Shown here piece by piece: positions 15,884 to 25,533 of a stretch of DNA of 64,000 nt. The notes under the pieces were generated by a model, which was not told where the DNA came from, did no database searches, and was given only the letters and a program-made list of their open reading frames with translations. The stretch comes from JACKOB01 sp024234575 (GTDB taxonomy: Bacteria; Pseudomonadota; Gammaproteobacteria; Pseudomonadales; Oleiphilaceae), in NCBI GenBank assembly GCA_051208035.1, contig JBPJFZ010000002.1:1-64000 (forward strand), written 5' to 3'. The first letter of the stretch is position 1. Each line of letters starts with the position of its first letter. The translations under genes and the position numbers were made by a program.

Positions 15884-15984
15884 TGTTCTCTGTATCCACG
15901 CTATTTTGGAACCGAATATTAACCGCGGAGTGTAAACAGGGTGTGACTGCAACGCAAGGGCTGGCGCGGTGCGATGGTTGGTAC

Positions 15985-16019
15985 AAAAGCAAAACAGGGT
16001 GCCATGGTGGCACCCTGTT
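15985..16019 (-). terminator. Rho-independent terminator of the dynamin-like GTPase gene
   Basis: AACAGGGTGCCA and TGGCACCCTGTT are perfect 12-bp arms with a 3-nt loop. On the minus strand TTTTGCTTTTG follows. It separates the GTPase gene from metX. Confidence 0.88.
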
Positions 16020-16048
16020 GGTAACGGTTGTGGACTTTCTTGCTGCTT

Positions 16049-18016
16049 TTAAGCGATCTTCCCGGTAATGCTGACTATTTTTTGCTGTGACAGCGTTGGG
16101 GCCGGGCGGCGAAAAGTCTTATGAATCTTCTCTGCAGACTTAAGCTGCTCGCGGGTTTCCTCTATTAACACTTTGAGTTCGCTGCGTTCGCTGGTGATAT
16201 TGCGGTTGCTCTTATTGAGTTTTTTCAGTCGGCGAATCTGATGCTCCAGCAGCTGCTTCTGCTCTAACGTATACTGCATAATTGGCAGTAACGCCTCTTC
16301 TGGCCATCGTGCTGATTCGGCAAGCATGCGCGCATGAATGCTTCGTGCTTCGCTCACCATCGTATTGAAAAAACGCTTGATGACGAGGGTTTGCTCGGTC
16401 ATGACGGTTCTTGGGTTTCTTCTGAAGCGGATGGATTGCTCTTTTAGCGCACGCAGATCACGCAGTGGTTTTTTAAGATTAAACGGAATGGGATGCAGGT
16501 GCTTGGCGCGAGTGTCTTCCTGGTACCGCTGATAAATAGACTTCACCATCTTGTCAGCAAGATTCGCTTCGCTGATCAGGTTGGCGACATCATTCTCGAA
16601 TCGCTCGAAAAGCTCTCCCATTGAGCGGTTCATACCGATAGTGGTCCAGCTCTTTTCCAGTTGCTTGCGAGTATGTTGTACGTGCTCTTCAAACCGCTCT
16701 TCGCAGATGATTCGCGCCAAAATATCCCCTTGGGATTTCATCAGTCTTCGGCTGGATCGCAAGGTAATCAGCTTTTTATAATAAAAGTCGTAGTCCCGCT
16801 GAGTCTTTTCAGCCAGCGACACCATTAAATCCCTATCGACTGACTTGTGCAGGCTGTCGTTATACTGCTCTTCGAGAGAATTCAGTCGTGAGCCCAAAAT
16901 GGCCTCGCTGTTTTGCAGCATGCCCAGGATGTCGTTTACCAGCGTTTTGGTGATCAGTTGCTCTTTCTGCGCTAGAATCCGCTCACTGATCAGGCGCTCC
17001 AGCATTGGTAGCTGGCTGCGTAACAGCAGGTGATTGTCACCTTTTACTTTCGCCACTAATCCTTGCTTGGCAGAAATTGGAATGACTTCTGCCTTGGTCA
17101 GGTTCAAATGGTCTGCAGTGAACTGAATAACCTTTTCGATCGCCTGACGAGTATGGTCTTCGCCCTGTAGATCATCCCAGAGCACATCAATTTTATTCAG
17201 TACCGCAAATCTGCCGGCGCTGTGGTCTGCATCATCGGTGGTAATAAAGTTTTTCCATATCGCCAGGTCACTTTGGGTCACGCCCGTATCAGCGCTCAAC
17301 AAGAACAATATGGCGTGGGCACTGGGCAGCATGCTGACGGTAAGTTCTGGCTCAGAGCCGAGTGAGTTTAGTCCTGGTGTATCGAGAATGCGTAACCCTT
17401 GTTCAAGCAATGGGTCTTTCATGCTGATTAACGCATGACGCCAGGCAGGAATAATTACCTTGCCAGGATTTCTTGGATCATGGTCCAGCATGTGCTCTTC
17501 AAACCCAAGAGCTTTGGCTTCTGCCAGGCTGACGGTTCTGGTTTTAGCCACCTGATCTAACGCCAGCTTGGTCCGTTCAGGAGAGCTGGAGTTTAAAGAG
17601 AATTCCTGCCACCGTTCCGGCTGGTTTTTAAGCTGTGCCAGTGTCGATTCGCCAGATCTGGTCTCAATTGGCAGCAAACGTAAATAACTTTCGCTGCGCT
17701 TGCGGTCATAAAACAACTCTGTCGGGCACATGGTTGTTCGGCCCGCCTGGGATGGCAGCATGCGTTGGCCAAAGCCCGAAAAAAACAGTGCATTAATCAA
17801 CTCTGTTTTCCCTCGCGAATACTCGCCAACGAACGCTATTGTCAGTTCATCTTCGCGCAACAGCTTAAAGCTACGTTGCAGGCGAACAGCAATATCTTCG
17901 GAGAAAAGCTCGTTACTTTGCAGCCAGTTCTGATAACGGGCGATTTCGGTAATGAGTAGGTTTTTCCAGCGTTGATAAGCTTCAACCTGTGATGTCAAAC
18001 TGCTTCTAGGGTTCAT
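16049..18016 (-). CDS. Dynamin-like GTPase family protein
   Basis: This 655-residue protein has a dynamin/BDLP-type GTPase domain: G1 GEYSRGKT (64-71), a conserved threonine in GRTTMCPTE (G2), G3 DTPG (212-215) and G4 NKID (274-277). A long helical, charged region with heptad character follows (LEEQYNDSLHKSVDRDLMVSLAEKTQRDY... LEQKQLLEHQIRRLKKLNKSNRNI), as expected of the stalk. No transmembrane paddle is evident, so it may bind membranes peripherally. Bacterial dynamins act in membrane fusion, repair or phage defence; the role here is unknown. It is a single-gene unit with its own terminator. Confidence 0.82.
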   Translation of the reverse strand: MNPRSSLTSQVEAYQRWKNLLITEIARYQNWLQSNELFSEDIAVRLQRSFKLLREDELTIAFVGEYSRGKTELINALFFSGFGQRMLPSQAGRTTMCPTELFYDRKRSESYLRLLPIETRSGESTLAQLKNQPERWQEFSLNSSSPERTKLALDQVAKTRTVSLAEAKALGFEEHMLDHDPRNPGKVIIPAWRHALISMKDPLLEQGLRILDTPGLNSLGSEPELTVSMLPSAHAILFLLSADTGVTQSDLAIWKNFITTDDADHSAGRFAVLNKIDVLWDDLQGEDHTRQAIEKVIQFTADHLNLTKAEVIPISAKQGLVAKVKGDNHLLLRSQLPMLERLISERILAQKEQLITKTLVNDILGMLQNSEAILGSRLNSLEEQYNDSLHKSVDRDLMVSLAEKTQRDYDFYYKKLITLRSSRRLMKSQGDILARIICEERFEEHVQHTRKQLEKSWTTIGMNRSMGELFERFENDVANLISEANLADKMVKSIYQRYQEDTRAKHLHPIPFNLKKPLRDLRALKEQSIRFRRNPRTVMTEQTLVIKRFFNTMVSEARSIHARMLAESARWPEEALLPIMQYTLEQKQLLEHQIRRLKKLNKSNRNITSERSELKVLIEETREQLKSAEKIHKTFRRPAPTLSQQKIVSITGKIA

Positions 18017-18437
18017 CGTTCTAATCCAATAGAGTTGTCTTGTCGTAATTCAACTAACAACCTGGCTATGCATATAGGTAAAGTCAGGAAGCGCACTTTC
18101 TCTCCTGACTATTATAGAAAGTGTTTGTCTATTCGTCTGTATCGCGGTTGTTGGGGGCGGGTGCGAAAAAGGGATATTTGAGCTACATGGTTGATTTATG
18201 ATCAAAAAAACCTTTCGGCAACAATAGCTTAGGTGTGGATGAGATTAATGTTATTTTCTGTAAAGTGTTGTTATTTATGGTTTTTTGTAGGCTTTGAGGC
18301 TGTTTTTATAACGTTTGGCGGGGAGATAAGGCAATAAATTGATGTTGAGAGCAGTCATTTAGCTGCAACCTGCACCGTATTTAGCGAGTTTATAGTGGAT
18401 TACCGCTAGAGGTGCAGATTGAAAAAATCTGCCATTC
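18017..18437. promoter_or_regulatory. Gene-free region with candidate promoter and dyads
   Basis: No gene is visible in this ~420-bp stretch. On the minus strand TATAAT (18111-18116) precedes an 8-bp dyad AGTCAGGA/TCCTGACT (18082-18089, 18103-18110). This could be a promoter and operator for the GTPase gene, although the -35 match is poor. GCAGATT/AATCTGC (18414-18432) is a 7-bp stem just past the yggT stop, without a T tract after it. Confidence 0.4.
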
Positions 18438-19007
18438 TTAAAATATGGGTGGCAATCCTACTTGGCGAGAAAGCTCAGCGATAACGATTTCAACCACGTT
18501 AAGAATCAAAAATACCAAAATTGGCGATAGATCAAGCCCGCCCAGTGGTGGCAGTAGCTTTCGAAATGGTGCCATGATTGGCTCGGTCAACTGATGTAAC
18601 AGCTGAATGGCCGGATGATAGCTGCCCTGGGCCACCCAGCTTAATATGATCACTGCGATAATTGCCCAGAAATATATTTTGGTGACTAACGCTAATAAAG
18701 TGATCGCGGACCAGCCTAAAAGGGTTAGGGGGTTTAAAATCGCCGTTCCAGCCGCTAAAAATATCAAAAAGTAAACCAGCGCCTGCAGCAGTAACGCGAG
18801 TACAAGACCGGCAATATCGAACCCGCCAAAGCCTGGAATAATTTTTCGCAAGGGCAGCAATAAGGGGTTGGTTGCCTTAACGACGAATTGTGAAATAGGG
18901 TTGTAAAAATCTGCTTTTGCTACCTGTAACAAAAATCGCAATAAAACGATGGTCATGTAAAACGCAGAAAGAATTTGAATAGTAGAAATAAAAATCTGAG
19001 CCAGCAT
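18438..19007 (-). CDS. yggT: YggT family membrane protein
   Basis: This 189-residue protein contains two tandem YGGT repeats. Each is a hydrophobic helix pair around a FYNPISQFVVKATNPLLLPLRKIIPG or SYHPAIQLLHQLTEPIMAPFRKLLPPLGG loop. It is an inner-membrane protein of poorly defined function, linked to osmotic or cell-division roles in other bacteria. AGAGG lies upstream of the ATG. It sits downstream of proC and yggS, the standard order in this lineage. Confidence 0.92.
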   Translation of the reverse strand: MLAQIFISTIQILSAFYMTIVLLRFLLQVAKADFYNPISQFVVKATNPLLLPLRKIIPGFGGFDIAGLVLALLLQALVYFLIFLAAGTAILNPLTLLGWSAITLLALVTKIYFWAIIAVIILSWVAQGSYHPAIQLLHQLTEPIMAPFRKLLPPLGGLDLSPILVFLILNVVEIVIAELSRQVGLPPIF

Positions 19008-19198
19008 TTCTTTGCCTCTGTTCTTGGGTATTCAGGAGTGCTTGCAGTCAGGGGGGCGAATCTGACTGAGTACCCTCCAGATGAATGTCTTATCTGTTTC
19101 CTACGGCAATAATGGGGGTTTCAACATCGTTTTTCCACCCCCGTAGAGTGCCTTTTAGTCTGTATTGTGCCTGTGGCAAAATCGTGACTACAGGCCAC

Positions 19199-20083
19199 TT
19201 AGTTTTTGATGGTCTTGCTGCCCAGGATTTCTGATAGTTCTTTCGAGCGGGCCGTAGCGGCTTCTATCGCCTGATTGAAAATATCCTTTAGGCCTTTTTC
19301 TTCAAACGTTTTGATCGCTCTTTCGGTGGTGCCACCAGGAGACATTACGTTGCGTTTTAATTGGGCGGGTTCTAAATGGCTTTGCTTAGCCATTTCCGCT
19401 GCCCCCAAAATGGTCTGAATCGCCAGCTTTCGCGCGCTACTGGCTGGGATGCCTGCCTTCACCGCCGCTTCTTCCATCGCCTCCATAATCAGGAAGAAAT
19501 AGGCTGGGCCACTACCTGAAAGCGCGGTGACCACATGCATGTTTTCTTCTTCTTTAACCCACTCCACAATACCGACGGATGAGAAGATCTGTTCTGCCAG
19601 TTGCCTTTGCTCGTTATTTACTTGCGCTGTTGCATAGAGGCCTGATGCCCCTTGCAGTACTAGTGCCGGCGTGTTTGGCATACAGCGAATAATGGCAAAC
19701 CCGCCACCAAGCCATTGGTCGATCTGGGCGGTTTCGACGCCGGCGGCAATGGTGATGATTAGCGGGCGATGGGTTAATTCTTGCGCCAGATCTTCACAAA
19801 CCGCCTGCAGTAATTGCGGTTTTACCCCCAGAATCAGTACGCCTGCATCGTGCGCAGCCTGATGGTTATGGTTGCAGGTACGAATGTGGTAGCTCGCTTC
19901 GAGCGTGTCCAAATTCTTGCGGGATGGGGCACTGGCGATGATGTTGGCGGCAGGGTAACCCTTGGTGATTAGTCCACCAATGATGCTGCTGACCATATTT
20001 CCCGCACCGATAAATGTCAGGTTGGGGGCGTCTTTAGTAAAATGACCGGCCTTGGGTGCTTGTCTGCTAGCCTCTTGATTCAC
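19199..20083 (-). CDS. proC: Pyrroline-5-carboxylate reductase
   Basis: This 294-residue enzyme carries out the last step of proline synthesis. A Rossmann motif LTFIGAGNMVSSIIGGL follows a ~21-residue N-terminal extension. The catalytic/dimer domain signature is MSPGGTTERAIKTFEEKGLKD (GGTTxxA), preceded by ALSGSGPAYFF. GTG at 20083 is used because GGAG lies eight bases upstream; the extension is not conserved and an internal start cannot be excluded. It follows yggS by 25 bp and is probably co-transcribed. Confidence 0.94.
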   Translation of the reverse strand: MNQEASRQAPKAGHFTKDAPNLTFIGAGNMVSSIIGGLITKGYPAANIIASAPSRKNLDTLEASYHIRTCNHNHQAAHDAGVLILGVKPQLLQAVCEDLAQELTHRPLIITIAAGVETAQIDQWLGGGFAIIRCMPNTPALVLQGASGLYATAQVNNEQRQLAEQIFSSVGIVEWVKEEENMHVVTALSGSGPAYFFLIMEAMEEAAVKAGIPASSARKLAIQTILGAAEMAKQSHLEPAQLKRNVMSPGGTTERAIKTFEEKGLKDIFNQAIEAATARSKELSEILGSKTIKN

Positions 20084-20107
20084 GTTGTTTGCTCCAGGAA
20101 TTCTGAA

Positions 20108-20809
20108 TTAGTCCTTTTTTGCGTATGAGCGCGCACCAAAAATGGCGGTGCCAATGCGCACCATTGTACTGCCTGCGGCGATTGCTGCGTCAAGATCTGC
20201 GGACATCCCCATGGATAGCGTATCAACGGAAGGATGCTGCGTCTTCAGTTTCTCAAACAACCGCTGCATTTTGGTAAAGCTTGCCGCCATCTCTGCATCG
20301 CTGGCCTGCGCCTTTGGAATCGCCATGAGTCCGCGCAATTGTAAGTTTGGCATTTTACTGATTGCCGCTGCCAGAGGTGCAAGATCGGTGGGCATAATAC
20401 CTGATTTTGTCGGCTCATTATCAATGTTAATTTGAATGCAAACGTTTAAGGGCGCGAGTGTTGAGGGGCGTTGAGCGTCTAGCCTGTGAGCTGTCTTTTC
20501 CCTATCTAAGGTGTGAACCCAATGAAAATTCTCGGCAATTGATCGGGTCTTGTTTGATTGAATCGGGCCTATAAAGTGCCATTCAATGTTTGTGATATCT
20601 CTTAATGTAAGAATCTTTTCGAGAGCTTCCTGCAGATAATTTTCACCGAAACTTCGTTGGCCCGCTGCAATAGCGGCTCGAATTGCTGTAGCGGGATGAG
20701 TTTTTGAGACTGCCAGCAACTGTACGGAATTTTCATCTCTGCCCGCAGAAATTGCCGCATTTTTTATAAGTTGCCTTACGTTCTGAAGGTTGTCTGCTAT
20801 GCTGATCAT
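20108..20809 (-). CDS. yggS: YggS family pyridoxal-phosphate homeostasis protein
   Basis: This 233-residue single-domain PLP-binding TIM barrel resembles the N-terminal domain of alanine racemase. The PLP lysine lies in LLAVSKTHPA. Other marks are FGENYLQEALEK, EWHFIGPIQSNKT and the phosphate-binding LSMGMSADLDAAI near the C-terminus. Internal ATG 20809 matches the family N-terminus (ISIADNLQNVRQLI); the 20 residues encoded upstream are unconserved. It is divergent from pilT and upstream of proC. Confidence 0.93.
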   Translation of the reverse strand: MISIADNLQNVRQLIKNAAISAGRDENSVQLLAVSKTHPATAIRAAIAAGQRSFGENYLQEALEKILTLRDITNIEWHFIGPIQSNKTRSIAENFHWVHTLDREKTAHRLDAQRPSTLAPLNVCIQINIDNEPTKSGIMPTDLAPLAAAISKMPNLQLRGLMAIPKAQASDAEMAASFTKMQRLFEKLKTQHPSVDTLSMGMSADLDAAIAAGSTMVRIGTAIFGARSYAKKD

Positions 20810-20961
20810 TAGTTCTTTCAACGATTTGGGAGAGACGCATAAGTTAACCCTTGTGACCCTGAAATCCAAGCGCTTTGCGCAGTGCGCAGCAGCAAACTGG
20901 GTCTGGTGAAGACTTGGCGGGTGTTCAACGAACTAGATCAACCTTCCTCACGAGGAACCTC

Positions 20962-21996
20962 ATGGATATTACCGAACTATTAGCCTTTTCGGCGAAACAG
21001 GGCGCATCAGATTTACACCTTTCCGCGGGCTTGCCACCGATGATCCGGGTAGATGGCGATGTTCGCCGTATAAACCTGCCACCGATGGAACATAAAGAGG
21101 TGCATGCACTGATTTATGACATCATGAACGATAAGCAGCGTAAAGACTTCGAAGAATTTCTGGAAACGGACTTCTCGTTTGAAGTGCCTGGCGTAGCACG
21201 ATTTCGTGTTAACGCATTTAACCAGAATCGGGGTGCAGGTGCCGTTTTCAGAACGATCCCCTCCAAAGTACTAACGATGGAAGACCTTGGTATGGGGCAA
21301 GTATTTAAAGACGTTGCCAGCAATCCGCGGGGGCTGGTTTTGGTGACTGGGCCAACGGGCTCGGGTAAGTCGACAACACTGGCAGCGATGATCGATTTCG
21401 TCAATGACTCGCGCTATGACCACATTCTTACCATCGAAGACCCGATAGAATTTGTCCACGAGAGTAAAAAGTGCCTGGTTAACCAGCGTGAAGTGCACCG
21501 GGATACGCTCGGGTTTAGTGAAGCACTGCGCTCGGCACTGCGTGAAGACCCTGACATCATACTCGTTGGTGAGATGCGAGACCTTGAAACTATCAGGTTG
21601 GCACTCACCGCGGCCGAGACAGGTCACCTTGTCTTTGGCACCTTGCATACTACCTCTGCCGCCAAAACCATCGACCGTGTGGTCGACGTGTTCCCGGCAG
21701 AAGAAAAATCGATGGTGCGATCCATGCTTTCAGAGTCATTGCAGGCGGTAGTTTCGCAAACGCTGCTGAAAAAAGTGGGTGGTGGGCGGGTAGCGGCCCA
21801 TGAAATTATGATCGGTACCCCCGCAATTCGAAACCTGATCCGTGAAGATAAAGTCGCACAGATGTACTCGTCCATTCAGACGGGTGCGCAGCTGGGTATG
21901 CAGACGTTGGATCAGTGCTTAAGCGGCATGTTGAAGAAAGGCTTAATTACTCGAGAAGCTGCCCGCGAAAAAGCGAAAATGCCAGATAATTTCTAA
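20962..21996 (+). CDS. pilT: Type IV pilus retraction ATPase
   Basis: This 344-residue secretion-type hexameric ATPase has Walker A GPTGSGKST (130-138), an Asp box DHILTIEDPIEF, Walker B DIILVGEMRD (198-207) and a His box TGHLVFGTLHT. The retraction-specific AIRNLIRE motif is at 288-295. It depolymerises the pilus for twitching motility and DNA uptake. ATG 20962 has GAGGAA six bases upstream and gives exactly the usual length. It is divergent from yggS and 69 bp upstream of pilU. Confidence 0.97.
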   Translation: MDITELLAFSAKQGASDLHLSAGLPPMIRVDGDVRRINLPPMEHKEVHALIYDIMNDKQRKDFEEFLETDFSFEVPGVARFRVNAFNQNRGAGAVFRTIPSKVLTMEDLGMGQVFKDVASNPRGLVLVTGPTGSGKSTTLAAMIDFVNDSRYDHILTIEDPIEFVHESKKCLVNQREVHRDTLGFSEALRSALREDPDIILVGEMRDLETIRLALTAAETGHLVFGTLHTTSAAKTIDRVVDVFPAEEKSMVRSMLSESLQAVVSQTLLKKVGGGRVAAHEIMIGTPAIRNLIREDKVAQMYSSIQTGAQLGMQTLDQCLSGMLKKGLITREAAREKAKMPDNF

Positions 21997-22065
21997 TGCA
22001 ATTGATGGCGACAAGCGCCTGCTCTGTCGCCATGACCAATCTGTCAATTCAGGAGATAAGGTGCC

Positions 22066-23196
22066 ATGGAGTTCGAGAAGCTACTCAAGCTAATGGTTGA
22101 AAAAGGCGGATCCGATCTGTTCATTACCGCTGGTGTACCGCCAAGCATTAAAATTAACGGTAAAATCGTTCCGGTAACCAAGACGGCCTTAACACCAGAG
22201 CAAACTCGTGAAACCGTGATGGGCACCATGAGTGATGCACAGAAGGCCGACTTTCAGCAAAATCATGAATGTAACTTTGCTATCAGTGCCCGCGGCATCG
22301 GTCGTTTTCGGGTGAGTGCGTTCTATCAGCGCAATCTGGCGGGTATGGTTCTGCGTCGTATAGAAACCAACATTCCTAAAATCGAAGACTTGCGTTTGCC
22401 GGAAATCATTAAAAATCTGGCCATGACCAAGCGTGGTCTAATTGTGTTTGTTGGCGCGACAGGTACTGGTAAGTCGACGTCGCTGGCATCGATGATCGGT
22501 CACCGAAACCGAAACAGTAAAGGCCACATTATTTCCATCGAAGACCCGATTGAATATATCCACCAGCATCAGGGGTGTATCGTTACCCAGCGGGAAGTTG
22601 GTATCGATACTGACAGCTTTGACATCGCGTTGAAAAACACGCTGCGTCAGGCACCGGATGTGATCATGATCGGTGAGGTGCGAAGCGCCGACACCATGAA
22701 TTATGCGGTGACTTTCGCCGAGACCGGCCACTTGTGTTTGTGTACGTTGCACGCCAACAACTCGAACCAGGCATTGGACCGTATCATCAACTTTTTCCCA
22801 CCGGAACATCACAATCAAACCTGGATGGATTTATCCCTTAACCTGAAGGCGATTGTGGCGCAGCAGCTTATTCCGACACCGGATGGCAAAGGCCGTCGTG
22901 CCGTCATCGAGGTGCTTATCAATACCCCCCTTTGCGCCGATATGATTCGTAAAGGTGAAGTGCATAAGCTGAAGGAGCTGATGACGAAATCCCGTGAGGC
23001 AGGTATGCAGACGTTTGATCAGGCGCTTTATGATCTGTACTCTGCAGGTGAAATTACCTATGAGGATGCACTCTCTCATGCCGATTCTGCCAACGATCTG
23101 CGCTTGATGATTAAACTGGGCAAGGATGGCGCCGCCGATACTTTGGGTAGCTCCATTGATAAGCTGATGATCAGCGATGATGATACCCGGTACTGA
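22066..23196 (+). CDS. pilU: Type IV pilus ATPase PilU
   Basis: This 376-residue PilT paralogue has Walker A GATGTGKST (130-138), an Asp box IISIEDPIEYI, Walker B DVIMIGEVRSAD and a His box TGHLCLCTLHANNSNQA. The longer C-terminal tail and this His-box wording separate PilU from PilT. It assists PilT-dependent retraction under load. GGAGATAAGG precedes the ATG. A strong terminator follows. Confidence 0.96.
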   Translation: MEFEKLLKLMVEKGGSDLFITAGVPPSIKINGKIVPVTKTALTPEQTRETVMGTMSDAQKADFQQNHECNFAISARGIGRFRVSAFYQRNLAGMVLRRIETNIPKIEDLRLPEIIKNLAMTKRGLIVFVGATGTGKSTSLASMIGHRNRNSKGHIISIEDPIEYIHQHQGCIVTQREVGIDTDSFDIALKNTLRQAPDVIMIGEVRSADTMNYAVTFAETGHLCLCTLHANNSNQALDRIINFFPPEHHNQTWMDLSLNLKAIVAQQLIPTPDGKGRRAVIEVLINTPLCADMIRKGEVHKLKELMTKSREAGMQTFDQALYDLYSAGEITYEDALSHADSANDLRLMIKLGKDGAADTLGSSIDKLMISDDDTRY

Positions 23197-23226
23197 CGAC
23201 TTAGCGGGGTGACTAAGGGGTAATCA

Positions 23227-23252
23227 TAAAAAGGGCATTTTTGCCCTTTTTT
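23227..23252 (+). terminator. Rho-independent terminator of pilTU
   Basis: AAAAAGGGCA pairs with TGCCCTTTTTT around a short T-rich loop, 30 bp after the pilU stop. The T run follows on the plus strand. Confidence 0.92.
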
Positions 23253-23312
23253 AGTTTGATAGTATCGTCCATCGAATAGGTTTCATGGCTTCGGATAACA
23301 CGAGGTATTTCT

Positions 23313-24287
23313 TTGGTCCGCAAAATCAGTGTCTTTTATTTCTGTTTGTTGTTGGTAACCGCAGGTGCCTTTTACTGGTCACTGTCGGCCGGCGCTGTGC
23401 CGGTTTCGCTGTTTGATCTGGTGCAGGGCAATGTCAGCAGCATGGAACAACGTGTGATTGAGCAGCTGCGTTTGCCTAGGGCCATCGCCGCTTTCTCGGT
23501 TGGCGCCTTGTTGGCTATCGCCGGAACACTGATGCAGGTGCTATTACGTAATCCTTTGGCCGAGCCATATGTACTGGGCATCTCCGGCGGCTCTGCCGTG
23601 GGTGCTTTGTCTGCAATATTGTTGGGCTCTTCGGGATTGCTCATCTCCATGGGGGCGTTTGGTGGGGCACTGGTATCCATGCTGCTGGTGTTTGCCTTGT
23701 CCGCACGGGGCAGTGACTGGTCATCGAACCGGTTGTTACTGACCGGGGTGGTTCTCGCATCTGGCTGGAGTGCCATTATCAGCATGCTACTGCTCAGTGG
23801 AAGCGAGCAATCGATGAAAGGCATGCTGTTTTGGTTAATGGGTGACCTGAGCAACGTAAAATCACCTGCCTGGTCCATTCCGGTGGTACTCTTGGCATTG
23901 GCTGCCGGGCTGCTGATGGCTCCCTCGCTCGATCTGTTGGCTCGCGGTGATGCGCAAGCCGCTGCATTGGGTGTGGAGACAGGTCGTCTGCGTATTGTCT
24001 GCTACATTGCGGCAAGTATGGTTACCGGTTGTGCGGTGACCCTGGGTGGCACCATTGGTTTTGTTGGGTTAATTGTGCCGCATACCATCAGGCTTTTTGT
24101 GGGTGCGTCGCATCGGGCGCTGATTCCCGCCTCCTGCCTGGCTGGGGGCGCATTTCTACTTATTGCAGATACGCTTTCCCGCACGATAGTGGCGCCGACA
24201 CAGTTGCCGGTGGGGGTTGTCACCGCCGTGATTGGCGTACCAATATTTTTATACCTGCTAAATCTGCGGGCGCATATGATTCGGTAG
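23313..24287 (+). CDS. FecCD/BtuC-type iron-siderophore or cobalamin ABC permease
   Basis: This 324-residue permease has about ten hydrophobic segments. Family motifs are LRLPRAIAAFSVGALLAIAGTLMQVLLRNPLAEPYVLGISGGSAVGA, LTGVVLASGW, and GTIGFVGLIVPHTIRLFVGASHRALIPASCLAG, the EAA-like ATPase contact. The start is TTG 23313 with GAGG eight bases upstream. It pairs with the ATPase gene 92 bp downstream. No periplasmic binding protein, TonB receptor or riboswitch is visible nearby, so substrate is undecided between vitamin B12 and Fe-siderophore. Confidence 0.88.
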   Translation: MVRKISVFYFCLLLVTAGAFYWSLSAGAVPVSLFDLVQGNVSSMEQRVIEQLRLPRAIAAFSVGALLAIAGTLMQVLLRNPLAEPYVLGISGGSAVGALSAILLGSSGLLISMGAFGGALVSMLLVFALSARGSDWSSNRLLLTGVVLASGWSAIISMLLLSGSEQSMKGMLFWLMGDLSNVKSPAWSIPVVLLALAAGLLMAPSLDLLARGDAQAAALGVETGRLRIVCYIAASMVTGCAVTLGGTIGFVGLIVPHTIRLFVGASHRALIPASCLAGGAFLLIADTLSRTIVAPTQLPVGVVTAVIGVPIFLYLLNLRAHMIR

Positions 24288-24379
24288 AAATCGTAGTCCG
24301 AAAGCGTAAATCTGTACGGTTATATAATCAGATCATAAGGGTTTGTGGATGTGAGCATACGAGATGGTAAGGTCTGGCG

Positions 24380-25147
24380 ATGGCAGAGTTGACGCTTGAA
24401 TCATTAAGTATCGGGCGAGGTGACAAAACTCTGTACAGGGATATCAGCCTGGCAGCCTCAGCATCGCAGTTTTGGGGTATTCTCGGCGAGAATGGCGCTG
24501 GTAAGACTACATTATTGCATACTATTGCCCGGCTGTTAGGGCGCCAGTCTGGTCGTATCCTGTTAAATGGTGTTGAAGTGCGCAAACTTCCTCGCAAGAT
24601 GCTTGCTCGTAAAATGGGGGTGTTACTGCAAGCCGCTGACAGTGGCTTTCCATTTACCATCTATGAAAGCGTCATGGCGGGGCGATATGCCTATATCTCT
24701 CCTTGGGGAAACCCTTCTGAATATGACGAAAGCCTTGTATCACAGGCACTGACGGCGGTTGGTCTGGCCCATCGCCAGACAGAACGGGCCGACATTCTCT
24801 CTGGGGGCGAACAGCGCCGGGTTGCCATTGCAACGGTTTTAGCACAAAGCCCCGACGTCTATCTGCTGGATGAGCCGGCAAACCATCTGGATTTAAAGTT
24901 TCAGGTGAAAATTCTGCAGCATTTTTCATCGCTGGTAAAAGAGCACAAACGGCTCGCCATGATGACCGTTCACGACATTAACCTGGCGGCCCGGTTTTGT
25001 ACGCATCTGGTTATGCTATTTCCAGAGGGGCGGTGGTTGGCTGGCCCAACGGCCAAGCTACTGAATTCAGATAACCTTTCGCAGTTGTACTCGCACCCTG
25101 TGCATTCTCTGGTCGACGGGGGGCGTACGCTTTGGTATCCGGGGTAG
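24380..25147 (+). CDS. FecE/BtuD-type ABC transporter ATP-binding protein
   Basis: This 255-residue ABC ATPase has Walker A GENGAGKTT, signature LSGGEQRR, Walker B VYLLDEP followed by ANHLDLKFQ, and the switch histidine in MMTVHDINLAARFC. The ANHLD segment after Walker B is typical of FecE, BtuD and FhuC. It would power the permease encoded just upstream. The C-terminal region ends with HSLVDGGRTLWYPG, as in siderophore/cobalamin ATPases. Confidence 0.9.
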   Translation: MAELTLESLSIGRGDKTLYRDISLAASASQFWGILGENGAGKTTLLHTIARLLGRQSGRILLNGVEVRKLPRKMLARKMGVLLQAADSGFPFTIYESVMAGRYAYISPWGNPSEYDESLVSQALTAVGLAHRQTERADILSGGEQRRVAIATVLAQSPDVYLLDEPANHLDLKFQVKILQHFSSLVKEHKRLAMMTVHDINLAARFCTHLVMLFPEGRWLAGPTAKLLNSDNLSQLYSHPVHSLVDGGRTLWYPG

Positions 25148-25196
25148 ACACAAGGTGCCTGTGTTATAGCGAAAAAAAGTATATAAATGGCATTTC

Positions 25197-25388
25197 ATGG
25201 TACTCGAAAACGCTTATGTAACAATGAAATATCTATCAATTGTTCGATTTTTAGTTCCGGTATTCGAACATACAACATTTGAAGAGCGTTGTATTACAGA
25301 AAACGGCTCTTCGCCACAAGCTTTATTCTATCTACTGTCTTTCTGGATTGCTCTGGGTGGGACCCTTATTATTTTGAGATACAAATAG
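25197..25388 (+). CDS. Possible small membrane protein (doubtful)
   Basis: This 63-codon frame ends in one hydrophobic helix (QALFYLLSFWIALGGTLIILRY). It lies in the otherwise gene-free, AT-richer 385 bp between the ABC ATPase gene and the sulfotransferase gene. No ribosome site is visible and no family is recognised. It may be chance. The base composition shift begins about here. Confidence 0.25.
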   Translation: MVLENAYVTMKYLSIVRFLVPVFEHTTFEERCITENGSSPQALFYLLSFWIALGGTLIILRYK

Positions 25389-25533
25389 CACTCGGTGTTA
25401 TCTCTGCCAGCGTTATTGTAAAGCAGGGTTTGATTTATATCTTGCTGTGTAATCATCTGTGATTTCATTAACAAATACTTCACTCATATTTAGATAGAAT
25501 GTATTCACTGAATAGACAAATAGAACGGTACTC

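Noticed and set aside
21271..22818. Antisense frames in pilT and pilU (for example 22438-22818 minus)
   Set aside because: Both pilus ATPases are intact; the antisense frames are by-products of their codon use.
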